A DNA stretch of 64,000 bases from Verrucomicrobia bacterium LW23 (GTDB taxonomy: Bacteria > Verrucomicrobiota > Verrucomicrobiia > Methylacidiphilales > UBA1321), in assembly GCA_003054695.1 (NCBI GenBank), contig QAZA01000050.1:434001-498000 (forward strand). Reading direction: 5' to 3'. Positions within the stretch are counted from its first letter, which is position 1; each line of letters begins with the position of its first letter. Made by a program: the position numbers and the translations under genes. Shown here piece by piece: positions 1 through 9,470 of this stretch. The notes under the pieces are model-generated. The model did not search any database, had not been told where the DNA came from, and worked only from the letters and a program-made list of their open reading frames with translations.

Positions 1-640
1 ACGAGCCGGATTGCACCAGCAGCGGGCGGCCCTGCGGCGGGCGGGCGATACTCAGCGGCCCTTTTACGGAGAAGCGCTTGCCGATGTGGTTAATCTCGTG
101 GATCTTGGCGTCATCGTAGCGGGTGCCGCGCGCTTTGTCGTAATTCAGGGCACTATCTTCCCAGCTATCCCAGAGCTTGGTGACGACATCCACAAACTCG
201 TCGGCTATCTTGTAACGCGTGGCGTGGCTGGGGTGCACGCGGTTGGAATAGTTGTGGGATCCGTTACCCGCGCCGGTAATGATGTTCCAGCCCGCGCGCC
301 CCTTGCTGATGTGATCCAGCGAGGCAAACTTGCGCGCCAGGTGGTAGGGCTCGTTGTACGTGGTATCCACCGTGGCGATAAGCCCGATGTGACGCGTTTT
401 GACGGCCAGCGCGGAGAGGAGCGTGAACGGCTCAAGCCAACTGGCGCGCCCACCCTGAAAGTCCGCCGCAAAGACCGCATCCAGCAGGCCCTGCTCAGCT
501 ATCTGCGCGATTTCCGCCACCGCTGCAATGTTGAGGCGATCCGCCGGGCGAGCGGAAGCCGTACGCCACGAGGCCTCGTGGTGCCCGGTATTAAAGAGAA
601 AGACGTTGAAGTGCAACTGACGAGAGGTTGGATTGCTCAT
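1..640 (-). CDS. FMN-dependent monooxygenase, NtaA/SnaA/DszA (luciferase-like) family, 3' end cut by window
   Basis: The minus strand is open from an ATG at 640 to the window edge, giving the first 213 residues of a flavin-dependent class C monooxygenase. It opens with MSNPTSRQLHFNVFLFNTGH and continues with family-typical segments: HHEASWR, the AADFQGG stretch, TIGL-like RHIGLIATVDTTYNEPYH, LDHISKGRAGWNIITG, and a later PLSIARPPQGRPLLVQ. Relatives use reduced FMN and oxygen on aminopolycarboxylates, sulfones or sulfonates, and run to about 450 residues, so roughly half is missing here. It lies 123 bp downstream of a TonB-dependent receptor on the same strand, which suggests co-expression; uptake plus oxidative release of an organosulfur compound is a common arrangement but the substrate cannot be read here. 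No good ribosome binding site precedes the ATG. Confidence 0.85.
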   Translation of the reverse strand, partial: MSNPTSRQLHFNVFLFNTGHHEASWRTASARPADRLNIAAVAEIAQIAEQGLLDAVFAADFQGGRASWLEPFTLLSALAVKTRHIGLIATVDTTYNEPYHLARKFASLDHISKGRAGWNIITGAGNGSHNYSNRVHPSHATRYKIADEFVDVVTKLWDSWEDSALNYDKARGTRYDDAKIHEINHIGKRFSVKGPLSIARPPQGRPLLVQSGS

Positions 641-675
641 AAGAGGAGATGGGATGGACTCCGGAACCGGGCAGC

Positions 676-704
676 GAGCCCGTGCCGCTGCCCGGCACCG
701 GCTC
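676..704. other. Intergenic hairpin between receptor and monooxygenase genes
   Basis: GAGCCCGTGCC at 676-686 pairs with GGCACCGGCTC at 694-704 (10 of 11 positions) around a 7-base loop. There is no T-run after it on either strand, so it is not a classic terminator. In an operon this could mark differential expression of the two genes; that is inference. Confidence 0.4.
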
Positions 705-763
705 GAAGTCCTGCCTGTTGTATGCTTTGGGTGTTTGTTCCGAGACAGAGCTGGTAGCAGCTC

Positions 764-3127
764 CTAAAACTTCACCTCAAAGCCGCCGGTGATGCTCCGC
801 CCCTCGCCGGGCCAATAGACTGCCGGGTTCGGCGTAAGCCTGGCGCTCGCCGTCGCGTTGATGACCGAGACGTAGCTCTCGTCCAGGAGGTTGCGTGCGT
901 CGACGTACACCTGCCAGCGGCCGCTGGGTGCCTTGTAGCCGGCCCTCAGGCCAAACAGCACGTACGGATTCGCAAACGCCGTGTTGGCATAATCTGCCGC
1001 CCACTCAAAGGGCACGGAGGTCACATTCGGCCCGATGTAAAAGCCGCTCTCGTGCTCAAAGAGCAGCTCCGCATAGGTGTTGACCGGGGGGATGGCCGGC
1101 AGTGAGTTGGTGCCGAAGGTGGGGTCGCCCGCAAAGTAGTTGTCGGACCACGTCAGCGTGTTGTTCAGCGTCAGCCGGCTTGTGCGGCCAGGGCCGCGCT
1201 GCTCAACGTCCTTGGCATCTTTGGGATCATGAACCGCTTTGGGATCGGGATTGCCGCCCTTGATCGGCTTCCCCTCGCCGGTGAACTCCCACAGCGTAGT
1301 CTGTAACCCAAACTCCACGCCCTGATGTATCGTCGGGGTGGCATTTGTCGTCACAAACGTATTGGAGCCCGGGCTGGTCTCCTGTGTCAGGATCTCGTTG
1401 TCAATCCACGAGCGGTAGAGCGACACACTGCCGGAGAAGATGCCGACCTTGCCACGCGCGCCCAGCTCGAGCGTCGTTGCCGTCTGCGCATTGTAGCCAT
1501 TCCTGGCCTGCTGAGAAAAAGGTGCGGTGAAGCGGTTGGCCACCGTGGGCTGACTCGCCGCGTAGGACGAAGATTGCGCAAACTCCACAGTTCGCGACAC
1601 ATTGGCAAACACCTGGTTCTCCGGGTTAAACTCGTACCGGACACCAAAGCGCGGTGCATAATCCACAAAGGATTGCTCCACGCTCTGGTTACCCCTGAAG
1701 TTGAGCGATGAACCGCGATTGGCGTAGAGCAGGGAGATGCCCGGGCTGAGCCACAACTGCGGCACCACTTCGAGATCGTGGTTAGCCGAGAACACGATAT
1801 TGTCACCCGTGAAATCCTGACTGCTTAGCACCTCTTTATTATAGCGCGAGTTGTTGCGGCCGATGATTTGGCGACCGCCGTAGAGAATAGTCTGGGCACT
1901 GAGAGAGAATTTGGTGTTTGCCTTGCGACCAAACAGCTCGTCCTCTCGCTCGTAGCCAAGCACTGCGGCAAAATCTCCCGTCACGTCCTTTTGGCTGGTC
2001 TGATTATCGGCTATGGGTGTGCGCAGTGTAAGGAACTCAGCGCTCTGATGTTTGTATTGTAATCCTAGCGAGATACTAGAGAATTCATCAAGCTTAAAGT
2101 CCGAAAGATTCTGAATCACGTAAGTGCCCGTCGCGCGGCGCCACAGATTAATCGAGGCCACCGTCAGCGGATTCACCTGCGTCGGATCTGCCTCCACCTG
2201 ATCATTCGTCAACTGCTGCGGATTCTCCGCATCATTGGCACCAAAAAACGTGGAGAACCGCGTCTTGAAGCGCTCATCGAACCGATGGCCCACCGTGATG
2301 TAACCTTTGTGGCTGAGCGAGGCCGCGTTATCGCGGAAGCCGTCCGTCTTTACATTCACGTAGCTGGCGTAATAGTCAGTCTTACCCAACTGATGCCCGC
2401 TGCTGATCTGGTTCTTGCGATAGCCGTAACTGCCAAACTCGTTGCGCGTCTGTATCCACGATGCGTCCTCACCCGTTACCGGATTGAAATTAATACCGCC
2501 GCCCAGACGGAGGGCACCAAGATTGGAAGCTGAGGGACCTCTGAGTACCTCGACATATTCGTAGAAGAAAGGCTCCACAACCTCGTAAGGATACGCCGCG
2601 GGAGAGGTGAGCGGAAGGCCGTTGATAAACAGATCCACACCCTTGGGCTGATTGCCAAACGGGCCGCCGGTAAAGACGCCGGTGCCGCGAATGGAGATAT
2701 TCGACGCCGCATCCGGTCCCGAAGCGTTCTGCACGATGACGCCCGGCGAGTTTCGCACAATATCCGCCAGCCCGGAAGCCCTGCCTCGCAGAAAGGAGTC
2801 CGACTTGATGAGGCTTGCACCGCCGGGAATCTTGTCGAGCTGCACCTGCGCCTCCTCCACGTTGGAGACCACGGCGGAATCGGTAACGACGAGCGTCTGC
2901 AACTCCCCGCTCGTAGGCTGCGAGGCAGGTGCCGAAGCCGTGCCGGCGGCGGGCCTGGGAGCCGGGGCGGGCGCCGTCGTTGACTGCGCCATGGCGGAGG
3001 GAACCAGCACGGTGGCGTGGAGCACACCAGCCAGGCCAAGGATGGAAGTAAGGATAAGCTTGCGCCGTGCCCAGGGGAGGGCGGCGTGAAGCCTGGAGAA
3101 TGAGGTTGGTCGGTACCTGGTGTTCAT
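764..3127 (-). CDS. TonB-dependent outer membrane receptor
   Basis: A 787-residue outer-membrane receptor. The N-terminus has an extended signal sequence ending near PSAMAQS (about residue 49), followed by a Pro/Ala-rich linker and a TonB-box-like segment LQTLVVTDS. A plug domain follows (about residues 85-215; SGLADIVRNSPGVIVQNAS, ISIRGTG, YEYVEVLRGPSASNLG) and then a long beta-barrel that ends in an aromatic residue (FEVKF), as outer-membrane proteins do. Late motifs YVDARNLLDESYVSV and WPGEGRSITGGFEVKF are typical of the FecA/CirA-like family. It probably imports a chelate or small organic ligand in a TonB-dependent way. The monooxygenase gene downstream suggests the ligand is then oxidised in the cell. 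No TonB/ExbBD genes are in the window. Start ATG is followed by a clear signal peptide. Confidence 0.93.
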   Translation of the reverse strand: MNTRYRPTSFSRLHAALPWARRKLILTSILGLAGVLHATVLVPSAMAQSTTAPAPAPRPAAGTASAPASQPTSGELQTLVVTDSAVVSNVEEAQVQLDKIPGGASLIKSDSFLRGRASGLADIVRNSPGVIVQNASGPDAASNISIRGTGVFTGGPFGNQPKGVDLFINGLPLTSPAAYPYEVVEPFFYEYVEVLRGPSASNLGALRLGGGINFNPVTGEDASWIQTRNEFGSYGYRKNQISSGHQLGKTDYYASYVNVKTDGFRDNAASLSHKGYITVGHRFDERFKTRFSTFFGANDAENPQQLTNDQVEADPTQVNPLTVASINLWRRATGTYVIQNLSDFKLDEFSSISLGLQYKHQSAEFLTLRTPIADNQTSQKDVTGDFAAVLGYEREDELFGRKANTKFSLSAQTILYGGRQIIGRNNSRYNKEVLSSQDFTGDNIVFSANHDLEVVPQLWLSPGISLLYANRGSSLNFRGNQSVEQSFVDYAPRFGVRYEFNPENQVFANVSRTVEFAQSSSYAASQPTVANRFTAPFSQQARNGYNAQTATTLELGARGKVGIFSGSVSLYRSWIDNEILTQETSPGSNTFVTTNATPTIHQGVEFGLQTTLWEFTGEGKPIKGGNPDPKAVHDPKDAKDVEQRGPGRTSRLTLNNTLTWSDNYFAGDPTFGTNSLPAIPPVNTYAELLFEHESGFYIGPNVTSVPFEWAADYANTAFANPYVLFGLRAGYKAPSGRWQVYVDARNLLDESYVSVINATASARLTPNPAVYWPGEGRSITGGFEVKF

Positions 3128-3159
3128 GGAGAAGGGTGAAGGTTGATATTCTCTAGTTG

Positions 3160-3178
3160 TTCTATCGAGTTAGTAGAA
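3160..3178. promoter_or_regulatory. Inverted repeat upstream of the receptor gene, possible operator
   Basis: TTCTA (3160-3164) and TAGAA (3174-3178) form an inverted repeat with a 9-base spacer, 33 bp upstream of the receptor start codon. Its position and dyad symmetry suit a dimeric repressor or activator site. Five-base arms can occur by chance, so the call is tentative. Confidence 0.3.
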
Positions 3179-3684
3179 TTAAGGGAGGCTTGGGTTTTGG
3201 TCAAGGGAATTTTCCGCCACATCATCCCGCATCGGGGATCGCCAGGGCAGATTCCTTGAAGTGACCGCCACGCCTAAACCCTGTCTCGAAAGTCGTTTAG
3301 CTGACTTTATCCACATCATGAGTACAGGGCGAAGGGCCGGAAAAAATTCGTGCAGATACATCTCGCAGACCTTTATCAGGAACTGTAACGCCCCTCTCTC
3401 AAACCCCTGCAAGACGCTCCGCGCCGACAGCGTCGCTCGCCTCATACGCTTTATAGAGGGATGCGTAGGCCTTGCCTGCGCGCATCAGCTCATCCGTCCA
3501 CCGTAATGGCGCCCTCCTGTACGTCGTAAAAGCAGGAGAGCAACTGCACCAGCGTTACTGCGCCGCGCCGCGGGGGCAAGGGCGCACGCGTGGTAAGGAG
3601 TTTGCGTTCAGGCTCTCCTTGATTAAAAGCGACGGGGGGTATGGAAATAATGCTTGTAGGATTACCCTCATGCGGGTGTATGCT
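3179..3684. other. Non-coding divergent intergenic region
   Basis: This stretch separates the minus-strand receptor gene from the plus-strand imuA. The short open frames here have no recognisable protein features. An inverted repeat AAGGAG/CTCCTT (3595-3600, 3615-3620) lies about 65 bp before imuA. I see no convincing LexA-type palindrome or RNA gene, although such a site would be expected for a DNA-damage operon. Confidence 0.4.
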
Positions 3685-4365
3685 ATGACCATGCAGTCCT
3701 CATGGTTATCATCTGGCAAAGTGCTTGAACTCCGTGGAATGCTGGAGGAGGTTTGTCATCTCTCCGAATACAAACGCATCTGCACGGGAGTGCCTGAGCT
3801 TGATGGGATTGGGATTTTCCAGGGGGCGGTGACAGAAATTACGCTTCCTGAAACGCAGGGGGAACGTACGATCTCTTCCATTCTCTTGCTCTATGCTCTG
3901 CTGCACACATATGTGCGTGGGGACCGCGCCGCACTGGTGGATGGGTGTGACTGCTTTCAGCCGAGGGCTTTGCCGCAGGGCGATGTGGAAAGGCTGCTGT
4001 GGGTGCGTTGCCGCAATGCGGGGGAGGCGATGCAGGCTGCGGATTATGTGGCGCGGGACGGGAATTTTCCGCTCGTGGTGTTGCTGCTGATGCTGAATCC
4101 GGACGGGGAACTGCGGCGTATTCCTGTCGCGGTGTGGCATCGGTTGCAGCTGTTGCTGGAGAAGTCCGGAGCCGCTATGCTGGTTTTTACGCCGTTTGCC
4201 CTGGTGAGCAATGCGCGGCTGAGGATTGGCACGGCAGGGTCTTTTCCGCTGGACATGCTGCAGCGGCGCAGGTTGGATCTGCTTGCGGGTGTGAGGGTTA
4301 ACGTTATGCGCCGTCGCGGGAAAGGAGGTTGGGATGAAGCGCTTTGCCGTTCTTCTGGTGCCTGA
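3685..4365 (+). CDS. imuA: ImuA-like RecA-fold accessory protein of translesion synthesis
   Basis: About 226 residues, related to RecA/SulA-like ImuA proteins that work with ImuB and DnaE2 in damage-induced mutagenesis. The core reads LTGVPELDG-like (here CTGVPELDGIGIFQGAVTEI), a RecA-like strand order, then LVVLLLMLNPDGELRRIP and a C-terminal LDLLAGVRVNV. The segment where RecA has its Walker A loop reads LPETQGERTIS (about residues 54-64), so the catalytic Lys is replaced and ATP binding is doubtful. The frame is open upstream to 3472, but the upstream part looks non-coding; I chose the ATG at 3685 (3691 is the alternative). It overlaps imuB by 32 bp, so the two are translationally linked. 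Identification rests mostly on the imuB-dnaE2 context plus these motifs. Confidence 0.82.
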   Translation: MTMQSSWLSSGKVLELRGMLEEVCHLSEYKRICTGVPELDGIGIFQGAVTEITLPETQGERTISSILLLYALLHTYVRGDRAALVDGCDCFQPRALPQGDVERLLWVRCRNAGEAMQAADYVARDGNFPLVVLLLMLNPDGELRRIPVAVWHRLQLLLEKSGAAMLVFTPFALVSNARLRIGTAGSFPLDMLQRRRLDLLAGVRVNVMRRRGKGGWDEALCRSSGA

Positions 4366-5929
4366 GTTCCGCCTGCAGGCGGTGCTGCGGCACTCGCCGT
4401 TGCGTCCGGGGGTAGCTGCCGCGCTGGTGGACAGGCAGGAGCGCAAGGCTGTGGTGGCGGAGTGCAACGCCGCGGCGCGGGCCGCCGGTGTAAGTGCGGG
4501 GCTTGTCCAGACGCAGGCCATGGCGCGCTGCCCGAATTTGCTGGTGCTCTCTGGCAATCCCGTGCATGAGCGCTTGGCGCAGGAGGCCCTGATGCACGCG
4601 GGGGAGGCGTTTTCCCCTTTTGTGGAGTCCACGGCGCCCGGCGTAGTAACGGTGGAGTTGCCGCCGGAACGGGAGTGGCGGGAGGCCGATTTTATGGAAA
4701 GCGCTGTGCGCCCGCTCTTGTCCGTGGGGCTTGGTGTGTGCATCGGCGTGGCGGCGACTCCGGACCTGGCGGCGGTGGCAGCCCGAAATCCCCGGCCTGG
4801 ATCACTCCCCCCGGCTGGGTACAGAGTCACCCTGATAGAAGACGCGGATGCCTTTCTGGCCCCTCTGCCCGTTGCTAAGCTGCAACCGGGGCTGGAGCTC
4901 CTGGCTGTGCTGGATTTGTGGGGAATCCGCACCATCGGGCAACTGCGCGCGCTACCGCGCGAGGAAGCGTGCCAGCGGCTGGGGCCGGAGGCGGTGCGGT
5001 TGTGGAAGCTGGCCGAGGGCGGTGAGGTAAGGCCGCTTAAGCTTGTGCGGCCCAGGGAGTTGTTTGCGGAGAAGGAGGAGCTGGAGTATGCGGTGGAGAC
5101 TCTGGAGGCGCTGCTGTTTTTGCTGCGGCGCTTGCTGGAGAAGATTGCGGGGCGTCTTGCGGCGGCATGGATGGTGGCGGGCAGGATGCGGCTGGTGCTT
5201 CATTTTGATCAGGGGCCATGCTACCGCCATGTCTTTACGATTCCCGAGCCAACCTGCGACACGGAACTGCTGTTCCGCATGCTTCACACGCACCTGGAAG
5301 GATTTACGTCGGACTCCCCCATTGCTGGCCTGGAGCTGGAGGCCCAGCCGCTGCCGCCCCTGGATAAGCAGGGCGATCTCCTGGACAGAAGTGTGCGTAA
5401 CCCGCAGCAGCTGGCTGAGACGCTGGCGCGGCTGGAAGCGTTGCTGGGGCCGGACCGGGTGGGCATCCCGGAGTTCCTCCCCTCCGCAAACCCGGACGCT
5501 TTTCGTATGCGCCCCTTTCTTGGCGCCGGCGCGGAAAGGCAGGAGCGCGCGGCGCCGATAAAAGCGGCGCATCTTCCCGGAGCGGCGGGCGACAGCCATG
5601 CGGCGCCGATCCCCACCGGCATGCCGTACCTGTGCTTCCGCCCTCCGCCGGCCGCGCATGTGGCGCTGGAAAAAGGCAGGCCGGCGCATCTCCACTCCTC
5701 CGAGGCACAGGGCGCGGTGCGCAGCGCCCGCGGCCCCTGGCTGCTGGAGGGAAACTGGTGGGACGCCACCCACTGGAGCCGCGAAGAATGGGACGTGGAG
5801 CTGGACAACGGAGCCATGTACCGCCTGGTGCGCCTAAAAACCGGCTGGGTGCTGGGCGGCGCCTACTCTTTCCACCGGGAGCGATCCGGCCTGCCGCCGC
5901 AATCCATGTCACCATCCATATCGACGTAA
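4334..5929 (+). CDS. imuB: ImuB, catalytically inactive Y-family polymerase-like protein
   Basis: A 531-residue Y-family polymerase homologue that lacks the catalytic carboxylates: the N-terminal strand reads MKRFAVLLVPEFRLQAVL where active polymerases have a VDxDxFY-type motif. The little-finger-like part and the Pro/Ala-rich tail follow, ending with an ImuB-type WLLEGNWWDATHWSREEW segment and YSFHRERSG. In characterised systems ImuB is an adaptor that binds the sliding clamp and recruits DnaE2. Start choice is firm: AGGAGG at 4323-4328 sits 5 bases before the ATG. It overlaps imuA by 32 bp and ends 4 bases before dnaE2, forming one operon with coupled translation. The length is usual for the family. 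Confidence 0.92.
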   Translation: MKRFAVLLVPEFRLQAVLRHSPLRPGVAAALVDRQERKAVVAECNAAARAAGVSAGLVQTQAMARCPNLLVLSGNPVHERLAQEALMHAGEAFSPFVESTAPGVVTVELPPEREWREADFMESAVRPLLSVGLGVCIGVAATPDLAAVAARNPRPGSLPPAGYRVTLIEDADAFLAPLPVAKLQPGLELLAVLDLWGIRTIGQLRALPREEACQRLGPEAVRLWKLAEGGEVRPLKLVRPRELFAEKEELEYAVETLEALLFLLRRLLEKIAGRLAAAWMVAGRMRLVLHFDQGPCYRHVFTIPEPTCDTELLFRMLHTHLEGFTSDSPIAGLELEAQPLPPLDKQGDLLDRSVRNPQQLAETLARLEALLGPDRVGIPEFLPSANPDAFRMRPFLGAGAERQERAAPIKAAHLPGAAGDSHAAPIPTGMPYLCFRPPPAAHVALEKGRPAHLHSSEAQGAVRSARGPWLLEGNWWDATHWSREEWDVELDNGAMYRLVRLKTGWVLGGAYSFHRERSGLPPQSMSPSIST

Positions 5930-5933
5930 ATCC

Positions 5934-8900
5934 ATGTCCTACATCGAGCTCCATGCCCGCAGCGCGTTCAGCTTTCTCCGGGGTGCATCGCAACCTGAGC
6001 TGATGGCGGATATTGCCGCGTCCACGGGCTATGGCGCCATGGCGCTGTGCGACCGCAACGGCGTTTACGGCGCGGCGCGTTATTTTACACGTGCGCAGGA
6101 GAAGGGTCTTTGCCCCCTGGTGGGCTGCGAGCTGACTCTGGAGGGCGGGCATGTGTTGCCAGTGCTTGTCTCCTGCGCCACGGGCTACCGCAACCTGTGC
6201 GAGATGCTGACACGTGCGCAACTGCGGGCGCCCAAGGGAGAGAGCCGCATCCTGTGGAGCGAGCTGGAGGAATTTCGCGAAGGACTTATCGCGCTGACCG
6301 GCGACGCGGAGGGCCCGCTTTACCCCGCGGTGTGCCGGGAAGACAGAAACAGGGCCGAAGCAACACTGCGGCGCATCGTCCGCGCCTTTGGCCCGGGCAA
6401 CGTGTATGTGGAGCTGCAGCGCCACCGGGTCCCCGGAGAAGACAGCCTTTGCGAATATCTTCTGGAACTTGCTCGAGCCCAGGGCGTTCCAGTCGTCGCC
6501 ACCAATGGCGTGGCCTATGCCGAGCCTGCCGGGCGGGACGTGCTGGATATCTTTACATGCATCCTCCACCACACGCACCTGGACGCGGCGGGCCTGTTGC
6601 TGAGCAAGAACGCGCAGCGCTACATCAAATCTCCTGACGAGATGGCCGAATTGTTTGCAGATATCCCGGAGGCAATCGCGAATACGGAGCGCATTGCGGA
6701 GCGTCTGGAGTTTACTCTGAGCAACCTGGGCTATGAGTTCCCGGATTTCCCCGTCCCCGACGGCGGAAGCATGGACGGATATCTGCGGCGCCACACCTAT
6801 GAGGGCGCCCGCAGGCTTTACGGCGCCGTCACGCGGCAGATTGAGCAACAGCTGGACAAAGAACTGGCGCTCATCGCAAAGCTCGGCTTCTCCGGCTACT
6901 TCCTTATTGTATGGGATATCGTGAGGTTTGCGCAATCGCGGGGGATTATGGTGCAGGGCCGCGGCAGCGCCGCCAACAGCGCCGTCTGCTATTGCCTGGG
7001 CATCACCAAGGTTGATCCGATCGGAAACAAGCTTCTCTTCGAGCGCTTCCTCAGCGAAGGCCGCAAGAAAAGCTGGCCCGACATCGACCTGGATCTGCCC
7101 AGCGGCGAGCTGCGGGAAACTATTATCCAGGAAGTCTTTAACCGCTATAGCCGGCACGGCGCCGCCATGATGGCCAATGTCATCACCTACCGCGGCCGCA
7201 GCGCGATGCGGGAGATCGGCAAGGCACTGAACTTTTCCGCAGACTACCTGGGGCGCTTTTCCGATCTCTTTGCCAATGGGGACTTTACGCATACACTGGA
7301 GATCGAGAAGCAGATCGCCATGGCGGGGCTTTCCCGCACCCACCCGCGCTTTCGCCCCGCGGTGGACCTGTATCAACGCATTAAAGGGCTGCCGCGCCAC
7401 CTCGGCCAGCACTCCGGAGGCATGGTGATTTGCAAGGGCCGGCTGGACCACGTGGTGCCGCTGGAAAACGCCTCCATGCCCAACCGCACCGTGGTGCAGT
7501 GGGACAAGGACGACTGCGAGGACCTGGGCATCATCAAGATCGATTTCCTGGGCCTGGGCATGATGGCCGTGATGCAGGAAGTCGTGACGCTGTGCGCCCA
7601 GCGCGGCCATGCGATCGATATCGCCCGGCTTCCCATGGACGACGCCGCGACGTACGACCTGATGCAGCGCGCCGACACCGTCGGCACCTTCCAGGTGGAA
7701 TCCCGCGCGCAGATGGCGACGCTGCCCCGGCTTAAGCCGCGCAACTTCTACGACGTCGCTATCCAGGTAGCCATCGTCCGGCCGGGGCCCATAGTCGGGC
7801 AGCTCGTCCACCCTTACATTGCGCGGCGCAACGGAAAGCAGCAGGTCGACTACATCCACCCCGACCTACAACCCATTCTTGAGCGCACCCTGGGCGTCAT
7901 CCTGTTTCAGGAGCAAATGCTCTCCATCGCCATGAAGATGGCCGACTTTGACGGCGGCGAAGCCGAGGAACTGCGCCGCGCCATCTCCTTCCACCGCGAT
8001 CCCGGCCGCCTGAAACGGGTAGTTGAAAGGATGCGCTCCACTATGATGGAAAAAAACATTGCGCAGGATGTGCAGGAAAAGATCCTCGACTCCCTGCGCT
8101 CCTTCGCCCTCTACGGCTTCCCCGAGAGCCATGCCCTGAGCTTTGCCCTCCTGGCCTACGCAAGCTGCTGGCTCAAAGTCCACCGCGCTCCGGAGTTCTA
8201 CTGCGCCCTGCTTAACAACCAGCCTATGGGCTTCTACTCCCCGGCCACGCTGATGAAAGACGGCAAACGGCACGGTATCACCTTCCGCCCCGTGTGCGTC
8301 GTGCGCTCAGGGGAGAAATGCACTGTGGAGCAGGACAACTCCATCCGCCTCGGCCTCAACTACATGCAGGGTTTGCACCGGGAGAACGCGGCGCGCATCA
8401 TCGCCGAGCGCAACGCCCGCTCCTTCGCCGGCCTGCACGACTTCCTGCGCCGCGTGCCGCTGAGCAAAGCCGAGCGCCGCTCGCTGGCCAAAACAGGCGC
8501 GCTCAACCAACTCAGCAAGCATCGCCGCACCGCGCTGTGGGAGGTGGAATCGCTCTTCGCCCCCGACGACCTCTTCTCCACTTCCGCCTCCCCGTCCGCG
8601 ACCGAAGCCGCCGACGGGGAAAGCCACTCCCCCTCCCCCCTGGCCCCCATGCATCCCCTGGAGCGCCTGCAGGCCGACTTCGACGGCACCGGCGTCACCA
8701 CAGGCACCCACCCCATGCGCTTTCTGCGCGCAAAGCTGCCCCACATCACCCTTGCGACCAACCTGCCCCTGCTAAGCCACGGCGACAAAGTCACCATCGC
8801 CGGCCTCGTCATCTGCCGCCAGCGCCCCGGCACCGCCAAAGGCCACGTCTTCATCAGCCTGGAAGACGAAACCGGCATCGCCAACGCCTTCGTCCACAGC

Positions 8901-9062
8901 ACCCTTTTCGAGAAATGTCGCATGACCATCACCCACGAGCCCTTCCTCGAGATCCTCGGACATCTCCAACACATCGACGGCGTCATCTCCGTTCTGGCCC
9001 GAAAAATCATTGGCCTGAGCGCCCCCGTCCTGCTCAGCAACCAGTCGCATGACTTCCATTAG
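5934..9062 (+). CDS. dnaE2: Error-prone DNA polymerase III alpha subunit DnaE2
   Basis: A 1042-residue C-family polymerase, the usual DnaE2 length and shorter than replicative DnaE. It starts with a PHP domain (YIELHARSAFSFLRGAS), then the polymerase core with GRGSAANSAVCYCLGIT and the catalytic SWPDIDLDLPSGE motif near residue 380 (PDxDxD carboxylates intact). The helix-hairpin-helix region and a C-terminal OB-fold (about residues 945-1030; VTIAGLVICRQRPGTAKG, FISLEDETG) follow. It makes the error-prone synthesis step of the ImuA-ImuB-DnaE2 mutasome. The ATG lies 4 bases after the imuB stop codon. There is no obvious terminator directly behind it. The 851-residue open frame antisense to this gene and imuB is a GC-content shadow. 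Confidence 0.96.
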   Translation: MSYIELHARSAFSFLRGASQPELMADIAASTGYGAMALCDRNGVYGAARYFTRAQEKGLCPLVGCELTLEGGHVLPVLVSCATGYRNLCEMLTRAQLRAPKGESRILWSELEEFREGLIALTGDAEGPLYPAVCREDRNRAEATLRRIVRAFGPGNVYVELQRHRVPGEDSLCEYLLELARAQGVPVVATNGVAYAEPAGRDVLDIFTCILHHTHLDAAGLLLSKNAQRYIKSPDEMAELFADIPEAIANTERIAERLEFTLSNLGYEFPDFPVPDGGSMDGYLRRHTYEGARRLYGAVTRQIEQQLDKELALIAKLGFSGYFLIVWDIVRFAQSRGIMVQGRGSAANSAVCYCLGITKVDPIGNKLLFERFLSEGRKKSWPDIDLDLPSGELRETIIQEVFNRYSRHGAAMMANVITYRGRSAMREIGKALNFSADYLGRFSDLFANGDFTHTLEIEKQIAMAGLSRTHPRFRPAVDLYQRIKGLPRHLGQHSGGMVICKGRLDHVVPLENASMPNRTVVQWDKDDCEDLGIIKIDFLGLGMMAVMQEVVTLCAQRGHAIDIARLPMDDAATYDLMQRADTVGTFQVESRAQMATLPRLKPRNFYDVAIQVAIVRPGPIVGQLVHPYIARRNGKQQVDYIHPDLQPILERTLGVILFQEQMLSIAMKMADFDGGEAEELRRAISFHRDPGRLKRVVERMRSTMMEKNIAQDVQEKILDSLRSFALYGFPESHALSFALLAYASCWLKVHRAPEFYCALLNNQPMGFYSPATLMKDGKRHGITFRPVCVVRSGEKCTVEQDNSIRLGLNYMQGLHRENAARIIAERNARSFAGLHDFLRRVPLSKAERRSLAKTGALNQLSKHRRTALWEVESLFAPDDLFSTSASPSATEAADGESHSPSPLAPMHPLERLQADFDGTGVTTGTHPMRFLRAKLPHITLATNLPLLSHGDKVTIAGLVICRQRPGTAKGHVFISLEDETGIANAFVHSTLFEKCRMTITHEPFLEILGHLQHIDGVISVLARKIIGLSAPVLLSNQSHDFH

Positions 9063-9470
9063 GTCCGCGTCAGCATCGTGTCGCCCGTTGCGCGACGGGA
9101 ACTCGGCGTCACCATCACATTGGCTGATGGTCGACTGGCTAAGCGAGTGTTTGGCGGCCAGGCCCCGCGTGCTCCAGTGCGTGGCCTCCCCTGCGGCCGC
9201 GTCTCCACCGTCCTGGGTCACCACCTCGGCGATCTGCTCGTCGCCCACCTGACTTTAGCACCCCAGCCTCACATCGAGCCACGCCCCGCTTCACTGCATC
9301 CTGCGGTGTCAGAGCTTTCGAGGCAACGGGTAATCTTCTTTCCCCACGCTTTTCTGTTGCAATGGCGCAGCGTTTATGGCAAGGCCTTACGCTTCGCTTT
9401 TTGCGATGGCGACGACGCGCTCCTGTTTTCTGCGTACGCCGCCCGCCAGTGAAGTCAACAACCCGACCCC
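9063..9470. other. Non-coding region between dnaE2 and ilvC
   Basis: About 400 bp with no recognisable gene, tRNA or convincing terminator. An open frame of 124 codons at 9078-9452 looks like chance: it has no domain features and a Pro/Arg/His-rich composition. The ilvC promoter or leader must lie here, but I cannot point to clear -35/-10 boxes or a T-box-like structure. Confidence 0.4.

Noticed and set aside
3709-4935. A 408-codon minus-strand open frame.
   Set aside because: Antisense to imuA and imuB, rich in Arg, His, Ser and Pro, no motif.
5304-7859. An 851-codon open frame antisense to imuB and dnaE2.
   Set aside because: It has no protein features, covers two well-defined genes and reflects high GC at third codon positions; many similar antisense frames occur under other genes here.
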